Shown: piece after piece, positions 47,601 to 59,690 of the stretch
How positions within the stretch are numbered: position 1 is the stretch's first letter
Layout of the letters: each line of letters begins with the position of its first letter
Source: Plasmopara viticola
Lineage: Eukaryota; Oomycota; Peronosporomycetes; Peronosporales; Peronosporaceae
Length of the DNA: 64,000 nucleotides
Assembly: GCA_001695595.3 (NCBI GenBank)
Contig: MBPM02000043.1
Location: 248,001-312,000, forward strand
Direction of reading: 5' to 3'
Program-made: the position numbers and the translations under genes
Notes under the pieces: model-generated
What the model was told of the DNA's origin: nothing
What the model saw: the letters and a program-made list of their open reading frames with translations, nothing else
Databases searched by the model: none

Positions 47601-49633
47601 CCCAACATTGCACGTATTGCGTCTAAATAGGTATTAAGATGTGCATGACTCCAGGTCTAGTAAATCTCATGGGTCCCCACAACCCCTAATAAATGTTTTG
47701 AATCCTCTGCGCTTGACCTTGCTACCAAGGTAGACATAGATGGCTATGCGGAGGGTGTCAGGGACCATAATTACAGACGTATTGATCACAAGTGATAAGA
47801 ACCTGTATTTATGAAGCCGCTCACGCAGATCAACAGGCCGCTTATGCAGCTCACTACAAAGTAAAGTGATTATTCAAGGCAGCATTCTAGGTCGCGCCGA
47901 GACGTACGATTGTCGGTTTAGGTCAAAAGAGTTCACCTCCTTCTTTTGGGCTTTAGTGCCCTAAAGAAGCTGAGGAATGAGGCCAGAAAGACCCAGAGAG
48001 CAATCTCGAGCGGTTGCACACGAGTTGCTTCTTTTCGAAAAGGCGCGAGGCCGAAGCGTTCCAGCCCTGTTTTGACAGCAATTGCATGGTGTTGTAAAGC
48101 AGAAGAGTACCAAATATTGGCACAATTATTCTGCCTCATAGAATTTGTAGGAGCGATATTTTTGCCTTTTATAGAACTGCATAAAATCCGTTGCAAAGTC
48201 AAATTTGAAACATCGGGTGCTTCATACGTCATCTGCGTTCTTTTGTCCGCATATTGGGGCACGGTGGCAGCAATTTTACAGCCGCACCCAAAATCACGGT
48301 TTAATTCCTTTTTGTACAATGTGTTGAAGCCGAGACAGTAAGATAAAAGTTCCCGCTTGTTGAACATAAAATCACGGTCGTAAATGTTAAGCTAAAATTG
48401 TTATTATCTGAAGGGTTGGCTAATTTTAAAATGGAAATTCATAAATTGCCACTTAGAACGGCAGTGGCAACAATGATGCAAGCCAATCTTGTCTTTTGGA
48501 TTCTTACGAGCCGAGTAAAACATTCATTAATAATTACTTTTGGTGCTTAAACCGTTTGTATAGGCCGCGCTGGAGCAACAGCTCTTTTTGAATCAAGGTC
48601 AAATTATAAATGCCACGCTGGAAGCGGCTTTACGAGAGATCTCGCAGTAGGTGAAGCAGACGAGCATACTCCTCGGCGCATTAGACGAGTAGTACTCGTC
48701 CGGAATGCTTTTCTTTCGCATCAAACCCGAATTGAGTGGACTTATCACGGGAAGGTAATTTTTGAAGAAGGGCGAAATCGCATTAAATATTGCTAGGTCT
48801 AACTCATAAATGCACTGATTCTTTGCCGTCTCTGGCTTTATCCTTATTGCATGAGTCCCTAACGTCGGCAAAATCGTCGTGGACTTCCCTGTCTTGGTCC
48901 TACACAGCCAGTGAGACTGATGTAAAGTTTACCACTAGTTATGGCTTAACCTCGACAGACGAAGCCCTGTCTAAACGCCAGACGAGTTTTAGCATCTTAT
49001 AGAGAAGCCTTGAAAGAATGGCACCCAAACTATATTGGGATGGATACAACCCTTGTCTAAATTCCAGATCAGAATTTAATTCATATATATGATCATACTA
49101 AAATCAAGTAAAAAAATTGCCACATTAAATTAGCCTCTAAATTGGAATCTTTTGCGCTTGTCGATCCAAGATAGATGTTGTTCGCCAGAAAAAAAAATCT
49201 TAAATTTGCTTGTAAAACGACTCTATTGCTGTACCGCTATGCGTGTATTCTCTGTACAAGACCCTGTTACACTTACATCTTGTCCCCCTAACTCTGCTTT
49301 TTGATTGTCTACTTTGTAAGTACAGGGGACCATTGTTGCACAAGCGGCCACAATTGTCTTAATTGGATCTTCGTACTCATAATAAAACAAGTATTTGCGA
49401 GTCGATTAATAACTCTTCAAGGCTAACACTTTTGACAGAGGTCCGACAGTTACTTGCAAGCGCGCTGCTAGGTCTCACGATACATTCTTCATATTAGTCG
49501 CTGTAGATGCTGCCATTTCTAAATACTTGTATTAAAATTATAGCTTTTGACACACTTGAATATTGCGCTTTTTCATCGACCACCGTCTCTTTAACCCACG
49601 TAGCAAGGCTGTATGGCTTCATATACTGGATAA
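44664..49633 (+). repeat. Segmental-duplication blocks a-f, copy C
   Basis: This stretch has the same order and direction as 2070-6488. It carries about 250 bp near 48590-49010 (CGTCGTGGACTTCCCTGTC region) that is present inverted at 57990-58210 but not visible in copy A. Frames here, such as 47006-47284 and 47933-48367, overlap on both strands and are not conserved between copies, so I call no gene. Confidence 0.75.
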
Positions 49634-49918
49634 TATATTGACAAGGCTCCCTTGTGGGTCGCGGCGTCTTGCACAAACAACGTGGTCTAACGCTGATGGC
49701 AAAGCACTGCTTTCGCGTGCGTATCATATGAAGCATCCATGTCAAGTGATCTTAAAATTACATATTACGCACAGCGCTAGTTTAGTACTCGAGACTTTTC
49801 ACGATCTTTATGACGTAAGTGGCACATGGAAAACAGCAAGTTGAATGCACAGATAGATTGGTGAACGTCTACAACAAGAGTACTATTGTAATGGACCGAA
49901 TGCCGTCGTGGTCGAGCC
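49634..49918 (-). other. Block g, copy C, with empty copia target site
   Basis: 49634-49638 is TATAT followed by 'tgacaaggctcc', which aligns with the joined flanks of the copia insertion ('...tatat' | 'taacaaggtcc'). This paralogue never received the element. The rest is the gene's 3' flank up to 'gagccac', where the temptin-like fragment begins. Confidence 0.75.
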
Positions 49919-50256
49919 ACTACGGGTCTCCTAGCTCCTGGCCATCGGTAAAGCCATCTCCATCGGCTTCGGCTTGACACAAAACGGGACCCCAAGCATT
50001 GCCCGCCGTTAAAAATGCCTGACCAAAGACGCTGACACCAGTCTCGCCCGCTGGGTCGAGATGGCCAAAATTTGGGGTGTTTGGCACATTACCGCCGTTG
50101 GGGACCAGCTCCACGTACTTGGCGTACCCTTGGACCATCGACGGCGCGACTAGGATAGCCACGGTCATAGATACCGTGCGCACCATGTTTAACTAGTAGC
50201 ACGTGTAGGTAGGAAGTTTGCAACTGTGTACGAATGCACCATGGTTCGATTCCGAC
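49919..50256 (-). pseudogene. Temptin-like secreted protein, captured 5' fragment
   Basis: The minus-strand frame 50186-49920 encodes 88 aa. It has a signal peptide (MVRTVSMTVAILVAPSMVQGYA), then KYVELVPNGGNVP, GHLDPAGE, FGQAF, AWGPVLC and DGDGFTDGQELGDP. This matches the N-terminal part of temptin-domain (Cys/Cys) secreted proteins, which oomycetes have in several copies. In that family the domain continues after GDP with Cys-rich sequence; here a stop comes at once where the host flank resumes. The piece sits exactly inside block g, between 'gagccac' and 'gatgtgcgtg', which are adjacent in copy A. It keeps its own ATG and about 70 bp upstream. Probably a non-functional gene fragment. Confidence 0.75.
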
Positions 50257-50350
50257 GTATAAAGATGTGCGTGATTGCTTGTAATTTACAAGGTAAACAA
50301 ACACAAAAATTAAAGACTCCCAATAACATCAAAGATTAAATGTATTAATT

Positions 50351-52861
50351 TTTATTCATCAGCTTGAGCCTTCTTCCCATTGTGAACTGAATGGGTCGAA
50401 ATGTAGTAGGCAAGGAATTCTCCCACCCAGTATTCATGAGTGTGATAGCGCACAGCATCATAACCGTTTTTGAGTAGATCTACACCAGAACTTACGCCAT
50501 GAATGGCATACGTAGTGTCGGCCACTCGCCGTCCCCTACCGTCTCTGCACAATCTGCTCCTCCTGTGGGCTGCCATACTAGTCGTATGTTCAACGGCAGT
50601 GACCGCGACATCGAGCACCGTGGACAACCAATCCAAAGGACACTTTAAAAATTTAACTCCACCCAATGTCCCTGACCGCAACGAGGAGAGGACGCAATGG
50701 CCTTAGGTTAAAGGCCTTGTTGAACTTTCCAACAACTTCGACAACTTCTTGATGGGTAACTATCCCTACAAAGCTTCACTGGTCGACGTATATTTAAAAA
50801 AGACTGGTCTTCATTTTCGAGCACGCGAATATTTTATGAGCCAAGAATTTCGAATAGCTGTCGACAAGATTTTCATTTTACACTTTGGTGATCATAATAA
50901 AACAAGTATTTGCGAGTCAATTAATGACTCTTCAAGGCCCAACACTTTTGACAGAGGGATGCTTTGGCACAGCTTGCGTCTAATTGGAACAGTCATACTC
51001 ATTTCGTTTCCAATCACATCATCAAAATATGGTCTTTCTTTCGCAGGCATGATAGATCGTTTTTGGCGTAGATCACTTTCAGTACCTTGTGCATCTCCAA
51101 GGTCGCTTTGACTTCACTCTCTGAAGTTTCAATGACAAAAATAAACCAGAGAAAAAACACATCCATCATAAGTAAAGTTTCGACGGGAACATGCAGCCCG
51201 AGAAGCGAAAAAACGTCATGGTGGGTCCTGGTGGATTAAATGTTTGTGAAATTAAGCAGCCTCAAGCTCGAGTACTACTTGGCAAGATTGGAAGCGAAAA
51301 GATAAAAAAATCGTTGATCCCAGCCAATCGCCTTTTCCACCAATGTCACAAGTTCATCGTCATTCAATGGCTTGTTCAAATGATCAAACATAATTTCACT
51401 ATCTCGTTTTACAGGAGCAATGATGCGAAGTCCCTTCGAGTCGGCGTTTTTAGAGTTTTTATATCACCATAGCTATCAATCACGAACGACATCCCATTCA
51501 CAAACGTGGATCCTTTATAAGTTCCTTGTGCTTGAGCTCTCTGATCTCAATAATACTCAGCATTTTATCGTCTGTCACGCCACCGCGTTATATGTACTTT
51601 AATACTTCTTGAATAAAAAGCTTGGAGCTGTGAGCCAAATCCTCTACAGCTGTATCAGGAAATTGTGGACCGTGTCTCATCAACCTGCTGTTCATCATGA
51701 TAAGTCGATTCTCTATATTACGCGAACTCACAAGCTCATTACGGGCATTCTTCAGGGTATCACTTTTTGCGCTTCCTATAATCGTATGAAATAGCATCTC
51801 GTAACTCGCTAGATTCTCGGTACCGCCGAAATATTCAATCCATTGTTTCAGCGGTCCTTGCAGGAAGCTTTCCAACTCGAAAGTGAAGTATGGTATTAGT
51901 TTACGAATCAGCAGATGGTGAGTTAATTTTTTACATTTCCAGTCGCGAAACAATGCCTCCATTAGACGCGTAGTAACGACGTCCGCTCTGTTTGGTGCAC
52001 CTGCATCCACAACCTGCTGAGCTATGACGAGATCAGGAACGGTGTCAGCCGAGTATTCTGAGAACGGATGTTCCTCATCCTTCAGTGCCTTGTCGTATCG
52101 AACAAGTTCGTTCGGTTCAGATGAGTAATACAGTCGATGTACTTGGGTTCCTGAATATTGCACTCATACGGGTTTCCAACGTCAATTCCTCCAACACAAT
52201 TCCAGGCATAAATGCACGCTTGCCCCAATAGTTCAAGAGGTGAGGTTCAAGCCCAAGAACAAACCGCATTTGTTCATCTTAAGCCTCATCCCTTCTGACA
52301 TGTCCTTCGATACTTTTTGTTCTTTCAATCGTAGGGCTTCATGGAGTCGAAGTAGTGTCGACGGGCTTGCACGACCCAATACTTCGACCTAGCTCAAAAA
52401 ACATTTCTGTTCGATGCTCTGCACGAGTCGCACGTATCAGTCCTTCAAACATTGCCTCTTGCGCAAGTTTGTGATCACCAGAGTGTAAAATGAGAATCTT
52501 GTCAACAGCTTTTCCAAATTCTTGGCTCATAAAAAAATCGCGTGCTCGAAAATTAAGACCAGTCTTTTTTAGATACATGTCGACCATTGAAGCTTTATAG
52601 GGATAATTACCCATCAAGAAGTTGTCGAAGTCGTTAAAGAGCTCAACAAGGCCTTTAACCCAAGGCAATTGCGTCCTCTCCTCGTTGCGGTCAGGGACAT
52701 TGGGTGTAGTTAATTTTAAAAGTGTCCTATGGATTGGTTGTCCACGGTGCTCGATGTCGCGGTCACTGCGTTGCACATACGACTAGTATGGCAGCCCACA
52801 GGATGAGGAAATTGTGCGGAGACGGTCGAGGACGGCGAGTGGCCGACACTACGTGTTTCAT
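50351..52861 (-). pseudogene. Secreted WY-like gene, copy C, frameshifted and internally rearranged
   Basis: The minus strand is collinear with copy A from the start near 52859 to the C-terminus. A one-base loss in the signal peptide shifts the frame. Long open pieces remain at 52339-52776 (EER, NYPYKASMVD, FRARDFFMSQEF) and 51588-52163 (WIEYFGG, PQFPDTAVEDL). The C-terminal part is split at 50497-50955 by an insert, and the last codons resume at 50351-50496. The gene cannot make a full product. Confidence 0.85.
50497..50955 (+). repeat. Inverted 5'-end duplication plus block-f piece inside copy C
   Basis: 50503-50892 is a plus-strand copy of the gene's own first 390 bp: ATG at 50503, signal peptide, TVDNQSKGHFKNL, DRNEER, a stop at 50706, and then degraded sequence to FRAREYFMSQEF. 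50893-50954 copies block f ('aataaaacaagtatttgcgag', also at 49380). Both ends join the C-terminal coding sequence at points that are neighbours in copy A. The 67-codon frame (50503-50706) could still make a short secreted peptide, but nothing shows that it does. Confidence 0.8.
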
Positions 52862-53213
52862 TCAAAGAGATCAGCTGAAGGTTAAATGAAAACTGGCATT
52901 GATTGAAAAGTAAACCCACGTATCACTCACTACTTAAAGTATCCCGTTTAGTATACTTCGCGCCTGTGTACCGGTCTTTACTAGAATGGAGGATATTTTC
53001 AATTAGCCTGGTCGGGCCTGACTTTATCAAAAGTGGGAAACTGTAACTGAATCTATTAAGGACAAACTAGCTGCCGAATAAAAATGCTCAAGTTCAGCTC
53101 ATGTTTAAGAGATGAACTCTGCTGACTCTTAGTATTGTGGATGCACTGATCGCACAATAATAGTGGACGGAAGGGACTCAAATCCATGCACATCCTTTCA
53201 TTAGAGACAAGAA
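52862..53213. repeat. Block i, copy C (left arm end of palindrome)
   Basis: 5' flank of copy C. Its outer part, up to 'attagagacaag' at about 53213, is mirrored at 54037-54379. Confidence 0.7.
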
Positions 53214-54036
53214 GACTGGTTGGGACTGGCTTTGCTGCAATGGAGTTGCCCGAAAATTTCGTTGCAGAGATTATATCACATATGATATTCCCAGCTGGAG
53301 GAGTTGCCCTAGTCTTAGACTTATTGGCCTACAGACAAGGTACGTGCGAAACGGTAACTTTTAGGATTCTGATCATCATTAGGTATGAGGCTACTATGCT
53401 CGAGCATGCGCTGCAAATTTACATTAGTTTTTGCGATTATCCATAGAAAAGTTATATGTTGTTTTGGCTGAAAGTAAATATTCGACCTATATGTGGGTAC
53501 TAAAAGCTGCTCGAAAACTACTATTATTTCTACAAAGACGATAGGGAAAACTACATGCTGCTTTAATTTTGACGCTCATAATCAGGCTGGACACTTAAAG
53601 ACGTTCTGCGAGGATATGAGCACGCCGCAAATTTAGTAAACACGGTACTTATGCGACAGTTGTATCCTATATTGAGCACATCACGCTTGGTTGTGTCGCC
53701 GCATTTCATCTAACCGAAAATTAAGTTTCGTTGCACCGAATTGCGCGATCGTGCAGCCTGAATGGCCCGACTTAAGCTCACATTTAGCATGCTTACTTCG
53801 CTAGCACTCACGTTCCACTCCTCAAGGCTACACCACCAAACGTTGTTTGTTGACCTTTATGGTTAAAATGTCTTTTCGTTATACAATTAGCGTCGCTTAG
53901 TTGCGGCGAGTCTTTCATGCAACTTCGAGCTACAGCGGTGCAGGTGGGCCACATTGCGGCGCTGAATTCGCTAGCGTTGCCACGGAATTTCGGTCAACTC
54001 CATTGCTAGCAGCAATGCCAGTCCCGATCATTCTCC
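53214..54036. other. Spacer of palindrome (block j)
   Basis: About 820 bp between the facing copies C and D, matching 27660-28560. A frame at 53186-53446 is not conserved in the other j copy. If both genes were active, this would act as a shared upstream region. Confidence 0.6.
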
Positions 54037-54379
54037 TTGTCGCTTAAGAAAGGATGTGCATGAGTTTGAGTCCCTTCCGTCCAGTATAATTGTGATCAGT
54101 GCATCCACAATACAAGAAGTCAGCAGAATTTATCGCTTAAACATGAGCTGGACACAAGCATTTTTATTAGGCAGCTAGTTGTCCTTAACAGATTCGTTTA
54201 CGGTTTCCCACTTTTGAGAAAAGTCAGTCCCGACCTAAACGAAAGTATCCTCCGTGCTAGTAAAGATCGGTACACAGGCGCGAAGTATACTGAATTGGAT
54301 ACTTTAAGTAGTGGGTGATACGTGGGTTTACTTTTCAGTCAAAGCCACTTTCCCTTTTTCCTTAAGCTAATCACTTTAA
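54037..54379 (+). repeat. Block i, copy D (right arm start of palindrome)
   Basis: Reverse complement of the copy C 5' flank. It begins 'cttgtcgcttaagaaagg' and includes the TCAAAGCCACTTTCC initiator-like string near 54339. Confidence 0.7.
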
Positions 54380-56367
54380 ATGGCGTATGTAATGTCGGCC
54401 ACTCGCCGTCCTCGACCGTTTCTGCACAATCTCCTCCTCCTGTGGGCTGTCATACTAATCGTATGTTCAACGGCAGTGTCCGCGACATCGACCACCGTGG
54501 ACAATCAATCCAAAAAACATTTTTAAAGAATTGACTACACCCCTGTCCCTGACCGCAACGAGAAGAGGGCGCAATTGCCTTGAGTTATAGTCCTTGTTAA
54601 GCTCTTCAACAACTTCGACAATTTCTTGATGGGTAATTATCCCTATAAAGCTTCAATTGTCGACGTATGTCCAAAACAGACTCGTCTTAATTTTCGAGCA
54701 CGCGATTTTTTTTTGAGTGAAAAAGTTGGAAAAGCTGTCGACAAGATTCTCATTTTACACTCTGGTGATCACAAACTTGCGCAAGAGGCAATGTTTGAAG
54801 GACTGATACGTGCGACTCGTGCAGAGCATCGAACAGAAATGTTTTTTGAGCTAGGTCGAAGTATTGGGTCGTGCAAGCCCGTCGACACTACTTCGACTCC
54901 ATGAAGTTCTAAGATTGAGGGAACAAAAAGAAACAAGGACATGTCAGAAGGGATGAGGCTCAAGATAAACAAATGCCTTTTGTTCTTGGGCTTGAACCTC
55001 ACCTCTTGAACTATTGGGTCAAACGTGTTTTCACGCCTGAAGCTGTGTTAAAGGTTTTGGAGTTTAACGTCCGTAAATGTGAAATATTCATGGACCCAGG
55101 TTCTCATGTGTACATCGACTATATTACTCATCTTGAACTCGAACCAGACGAACTTGTTCGATACGACAAGGCACAGAAGGATGCGCGACATTCGTTCTTT
55201 GTATACTCATCTGAATCCGTTTCTGACATTGACCTTTCTCAGCAGCTTGTTGATGCAGGAGCACCAAACAGAGCGGACGTCGTTACTACGCATCTGATGG
55301 AGGCATTATTCCGCGACCGGAAGAATCGAGAAATGGCTCACTATCTGCTGCTTCGTGAACATTTGCCATACTTCACTTTCGAGTTGGCAAGCCTCGTGCA
55401 AGGACCGCTGAAATGATGGATTGAATATTTCGGCGGTACCGAGAGTCCAGCGAGTTACAAAATGCTATTACATACGATTATAGAAAGCGCAAAAAGTTGT
55501 TGTCTGGTGGATGGTCGTAATGAGCTTGTATTTTCGCTTGACATAGAGGATCGTCTTATTATGATGAACAGCCGTTTGATGAATAACCGTATACAATTTC
55601 CTGATACAGCTGTAGAGGATTTGACACACAGATCCAAGCTTTTTGTTCAAAAAGAAAACGGCAGATAAAATGCTCAGTATTTTTGAGATCAGCGAGCTCA
55701 AACATAGGAATCTTTCGGAGAATTCACGTTTGTCGACGTGGATGTCGTTCGTGATTGATAGCTACGGTGATATGAAAATTTTTGCAAGTGCCGACCCGGA
55801 GGAACTTCGCACCATTGCTCTTGTCAAACGGGATGGTAACACCATGTTTGATCATTTAAACGAACAATTGGATGACGATAAACTTGTGACGCTTGCGACA
55901 GGCTGGGACCAACGATTTTATTGTCTTTTCGCTTCTAATCTTGCCAACATGTGGAAATCAAAAGAAAAACCGTCTCATGATGTGCTTTTGCTTCTCGGGT
56001 TGGATGTACTCGTCGAAACTTTACTTACGATGGATAAGTTTCCTCTCGTTTGATTTTGTCGCGACCTTAGATGCGTCAAATACTAAAAGTGATGTACGAC
56101 AAGGAATCAACTCAAATGCCTGAAATACAGAGACATTCCGATAAAGTGATTGAAAACGCAATGAGTGTAACTGTGGGTACTAGACCCAAGGTGTGCCAAT
56201 GCATCAGCAAGTTGTGGTGTGTGGATCTGCTCAATAACGGTTATGATGCTGTGCGCTACCACATTCACGAAGATTGGATGAGACATTTCCTTGCCCATTA
56301 CGCTTCGACTCAATCAGTCCACAATGGAAAGAAGCTAAGTGTTTCATTGCCCGCAGGCTTAAGCTGA
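54380..56367 (+). pseudogene. Secreted WY-like gene, copy D, multiple stops
   Basis: The copy starts with ATG at 54380 and keeps the signal peptide (NLLLLWAVILIVCSTAVSATS), but a stop follows after about 49 codons (KKHF then stop), before the acidic EER region. Open pieces continue at 54626-54904, 54973-55416, 55462-55668, 55643-56053 and 56071-56367. In the GPLKLWIEY module the codon before Trp has become TGA (55414-55416). The C-terminus (SLPAGLS) is intact. It is in the opposite orientation to the other four copies. Confidence 0.85.
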
Positions 56368-56698
56368 TGCATAAAAGTAAATACATTTCATCTTTGATGG
56401 TTTTGGACGTCTTTGATAATCGTGTTTGTTTACTTTGTAATTACAAGCAGTATTTCACACACGATCTTTAATTGTGGCTCGATCACGACGGCATACGTGC
56501 CATGATAGTTGCTCTCTTATTGTTGACAATCACCAATTTACTATGCATTCAATTTGCTGTTTACCATGTGCCACTTGCGCCATAAAGATCGTGGATGGTC
56601 TCAAGTACTAATCTCTTGTGTGGTATGTAATCTTCAATCCTGAACAAAAATTCGAAAGATCATTAGACATGGATGCTTCATATGACACGCACGCGCAA
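56368..56698 (+). other. 3' flank of copy D (block g, inner part)
   Basis: Reverse complement of the g block, up to 'cacgcacgcg', where the next insert begins. No gene. Confidence 0.6.
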
Positions 56699-57366
56699 AT
56701 GCAAGGTTAGCATCGAAAATAGAATAAACAAAGGGCTAATGTGTAAGATCTGATCCACACCCCGCCAAGCGCGGTGAATTTGGAGCCTGGTTCAATCGAG
56801 TCAAATACGAGGGTGAAACCGAAATGTTTATTAATTGAGAGCCAGGCATTATTGGTAAAAAAAATATTGAGATATCTTGACAGAAGAAGTTTGTGGCTTC
56901 TGTGAACCCTACAGGTGTAGATGCATTACTTATTCCGGAGGCCCATCTCCGCCTTCTCGACTTAAAAAAAAACTTTACACTTGATTATGATTTAGAGGGT
57001 GAAGTTGCGTGATGCTGCCGGTGAGTCGCCACAAGAAACCTTGCACAATAATTTTAACCCCGAAAAACATAAACCGACAGCGGAGATTGATGTACAATCT
57101 GTCTCGATGAATTTCCAAGTTGCAATATCAAAGACGACCCAGCTTCATCTTTTGATGTTATGCTGGATCTTTAGTAAAACACGAGGGCACTTCGCCTTGT
57201 TAACCCACGTGGCTTCTAATTATCGGACCAACAATGCTCGTCTTATAGTGCTTAAAACTTGTCATAATTGTGAAAGGCCGAGCGCATAGCAAATTTCATC
57301 GATCTCCACACTTCTGTTGAATTGATTCGTGACATGTCTTTTGAAGCTCAGAAGCAACGAATCGAA
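56699..57366 (+). other. About 0.67-kb insertion of unknown origin in block g
   Basis: In copy A, 'cgcacgcg' is followed directly by 'aaagcagtgct' (read inverted). Here the two halves are separated by about 670 bp. The insert has broken frames, such as KFVASVNPTGVDALLIPEAH near 56889-56950 and a 96-codon frame at 56999-57289. I recognise neither. No clear terminal repeats or long target duplication are seen, so it may be a captured gene fragment or a decayed element. Confidence 0.55.
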
Positions 57367-59690
57367 GCAGTGCTATGCCAGTAGCGTAAGGCCTCGCTGT
57401 TTGTGCAAGACGTCGGGGGACCGTATTAATGTATTTTCCAGTATATGAAGCCATACAACCTTGCTGCGTGGGTTCGATAAACACGCGCAACATTGATAAA
57501 GTGTGTCACTAGCATTAATTCAAAGACTTGTATTCATAAATTTCAGCATCTAAAGCGACTAATATAAACAATTGATCGTGAAACCTATCAGCGCGCTTGC
57601 AAGTAAATGCCTGATCTCTGTTTGAAGTGTTGGTCTTTGTGCCCATGTTTATGGCCTTGAGAGTTATCAGTCGACTGACTAAATGCTTGTTTTGTTATGA
57701 GCCCGAAGATCTTCTATAAAACAATTGTGGCCGCTTGTGCAACAAAAATCCCATGCACTTACAAAGTGGATGATAGAACTAGAGTTAGGAGGGACAACTT
57801 GTAAGCGTGACAGGGTCTTGTACAGATAAACATGCAGAAATATATAAGATCTCTTCGATCTTGGATAATTTCTTTATCTAAATTTTACTATTATCATGTA
57901 TATGTTCTAAATTCATACCCGAAATTTAGGCAAGGACTATCTATATCCATCCTGATAATTATCGAAGATTTTAGGTGCGCCAAGCTCCCATTCTTCAAAG
58001 GCTTTTCTTAAAGAGAGCTTTAACTCGCCTGGCGTTTAGACAGCGAAGATGCCTCATGTTAGAGACATTAAAGTCAAAAAGGCTTTATCTTTCAACATTT
58101 AGCCATAAATGGTGGTAAACTTTCATCAGTCTCACTGGCTATGTAATAATCTCGCACGCATAGACAAGGAAGTCCATGACAATCTCGCCAAAAGTAGGGA
58201 CATATATTAGATGGGTTAAGTCAGAGACGGCGAAAATCAGTGTATTTATGAGGTAGACCTAGCGATATTTAATGCGATTCACCATTCGTCAGAAATACCA
58301 TTTCGTGATTGGTCCACTTAATTCGGGCCTGACGAGAAAGAAAAGCATTTCGGACGAGAATTACTCGTCTAATGCATGTCGTGGCGCCGGATAGGATGCT
58401 CATCTGCTAAACGCATTGTGACCTAAAAACTTGCATAACCGTTCGACACTTAAGAACGGCTATAGATGAGTAGAAAGTAAAAGTTTTCTCGGGAAGAAAG
58501 TTGGTCAAAAGAATTGAGTGATCTTTCGGTTAAAGAGAACCAAGGCGCTTTAATGTCCTTCTGATACAACTAATAACTTCCATAGCATACCTCTAGACAT
58601 CCTTATCGTCATTGGTAGTCCCTCATTTGGATTTGATATTTGGCTCAGTGCATTGAACATACCGTCTTCCTAAGTTCAATAATATTGCAGAAACTGTTGC
58701 ACATTTTACTTTACTATAATGCTGAGCCAAATACCATTACATTGAATTTCGAGAACGAAAGGTTAGTGACGAGTGCAAAGATCCCACTTTTCGCATCATG
58801 TCATGCGTTGGTTTTAGACGAAGAAGTCTCACTGATCTATCACTAATTATGTGGTAGTGCTTATTGCCTAGTAACGCTGTACTATAGCTGTGGACTGATA
58901 TCAATCTCGTGCCTAATTCCTCTATCCGGTATGACGGATCTCTGGATTTCACAGCTGAGTATTTTTTGCAAAAGAATACATTTGGATTTCATCAGGATCT
59001 CTGGACCGAAGGCGCATTGTACGCTGCCTTTAATTCTGCTTTAAGAAATATTCTTCTCGAATGGAAAATAAATTTTTTCCTAAAGAAAAATTTATATCCT
59101 CAGACAGGGCAGCTTGAAGCCATTTTTGGCTTGACTATGGTTCAAACGTACTGAAAGACAATACAGATATCGCTGGAAAATCAATTGGTTGCATTAACCT
59201 AGAGCCATTGTTTGCTAGAAACATGGCCATATATGACTTTTTGTCGTGACTAGCTGAAAAGGCGCTAATTTGGCGAAGAAAGGCTTTAAATGCCAGCCGT
59301 CAAATACCATACAACTAACGTTGTATGGTATTTGACGGCTGGCATTTACATCTTCACTTTGTTTTTCGCACGGCTCTTTTCAGCAGGCTTACGTACCGAT
59401 ACTACGAGCACTTTTACAATTTAGACATGACTACGTCATAAATTTTTCTTCATAGCGTGAGCTTAAGATCCGTCTACAGCTTCTGCTATCCGAAGCCGCC
59501 TAAATTAACGCTACCAGTGTGGGTAAGATAGCTCGACAGGTGTGTAACAAAGCTCATTCAGCTGTGAATTGCAAAATTGCAAGAAGAATGCGGGGATGCA
59601 GTACTAATTTTATCCCTGGGTGTCCCAAAAGACCTCGTGGCTGACAAAGAGTCCTTATCTACTTGAACAGCTGATAGCTCAGCAAGTTGT
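57367..59690 (-). repeat. Blocks f, e, d, c inverted, copy D
   Basis: The order is the reverse complement of 46080-49620, with much of block e missing between about 58430 and 58450. 58216-59690 also matches 20610-23370 in the same direction. No gene is supported. Confidence 0.7.
59287..59348. repeat. Perfect 28-bp fold-back hairpin absent from sister copy
   Basis: The arms are 59287-59314 and 59321-59348, loop ctaacg. In the sister copy near 23001-23035 the left arm sequence is followed by 'cgtaacttac' and no inverted copy, so the second arm was made here after duplication. Confidence 0.9.

Noticed and set aside
47933..48367. Overlapping frames of 131-144 codons on both strands in block e
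   Set aside because: Opposite-strand overlap and lack of conservation in block e of copy A argue against a gene.
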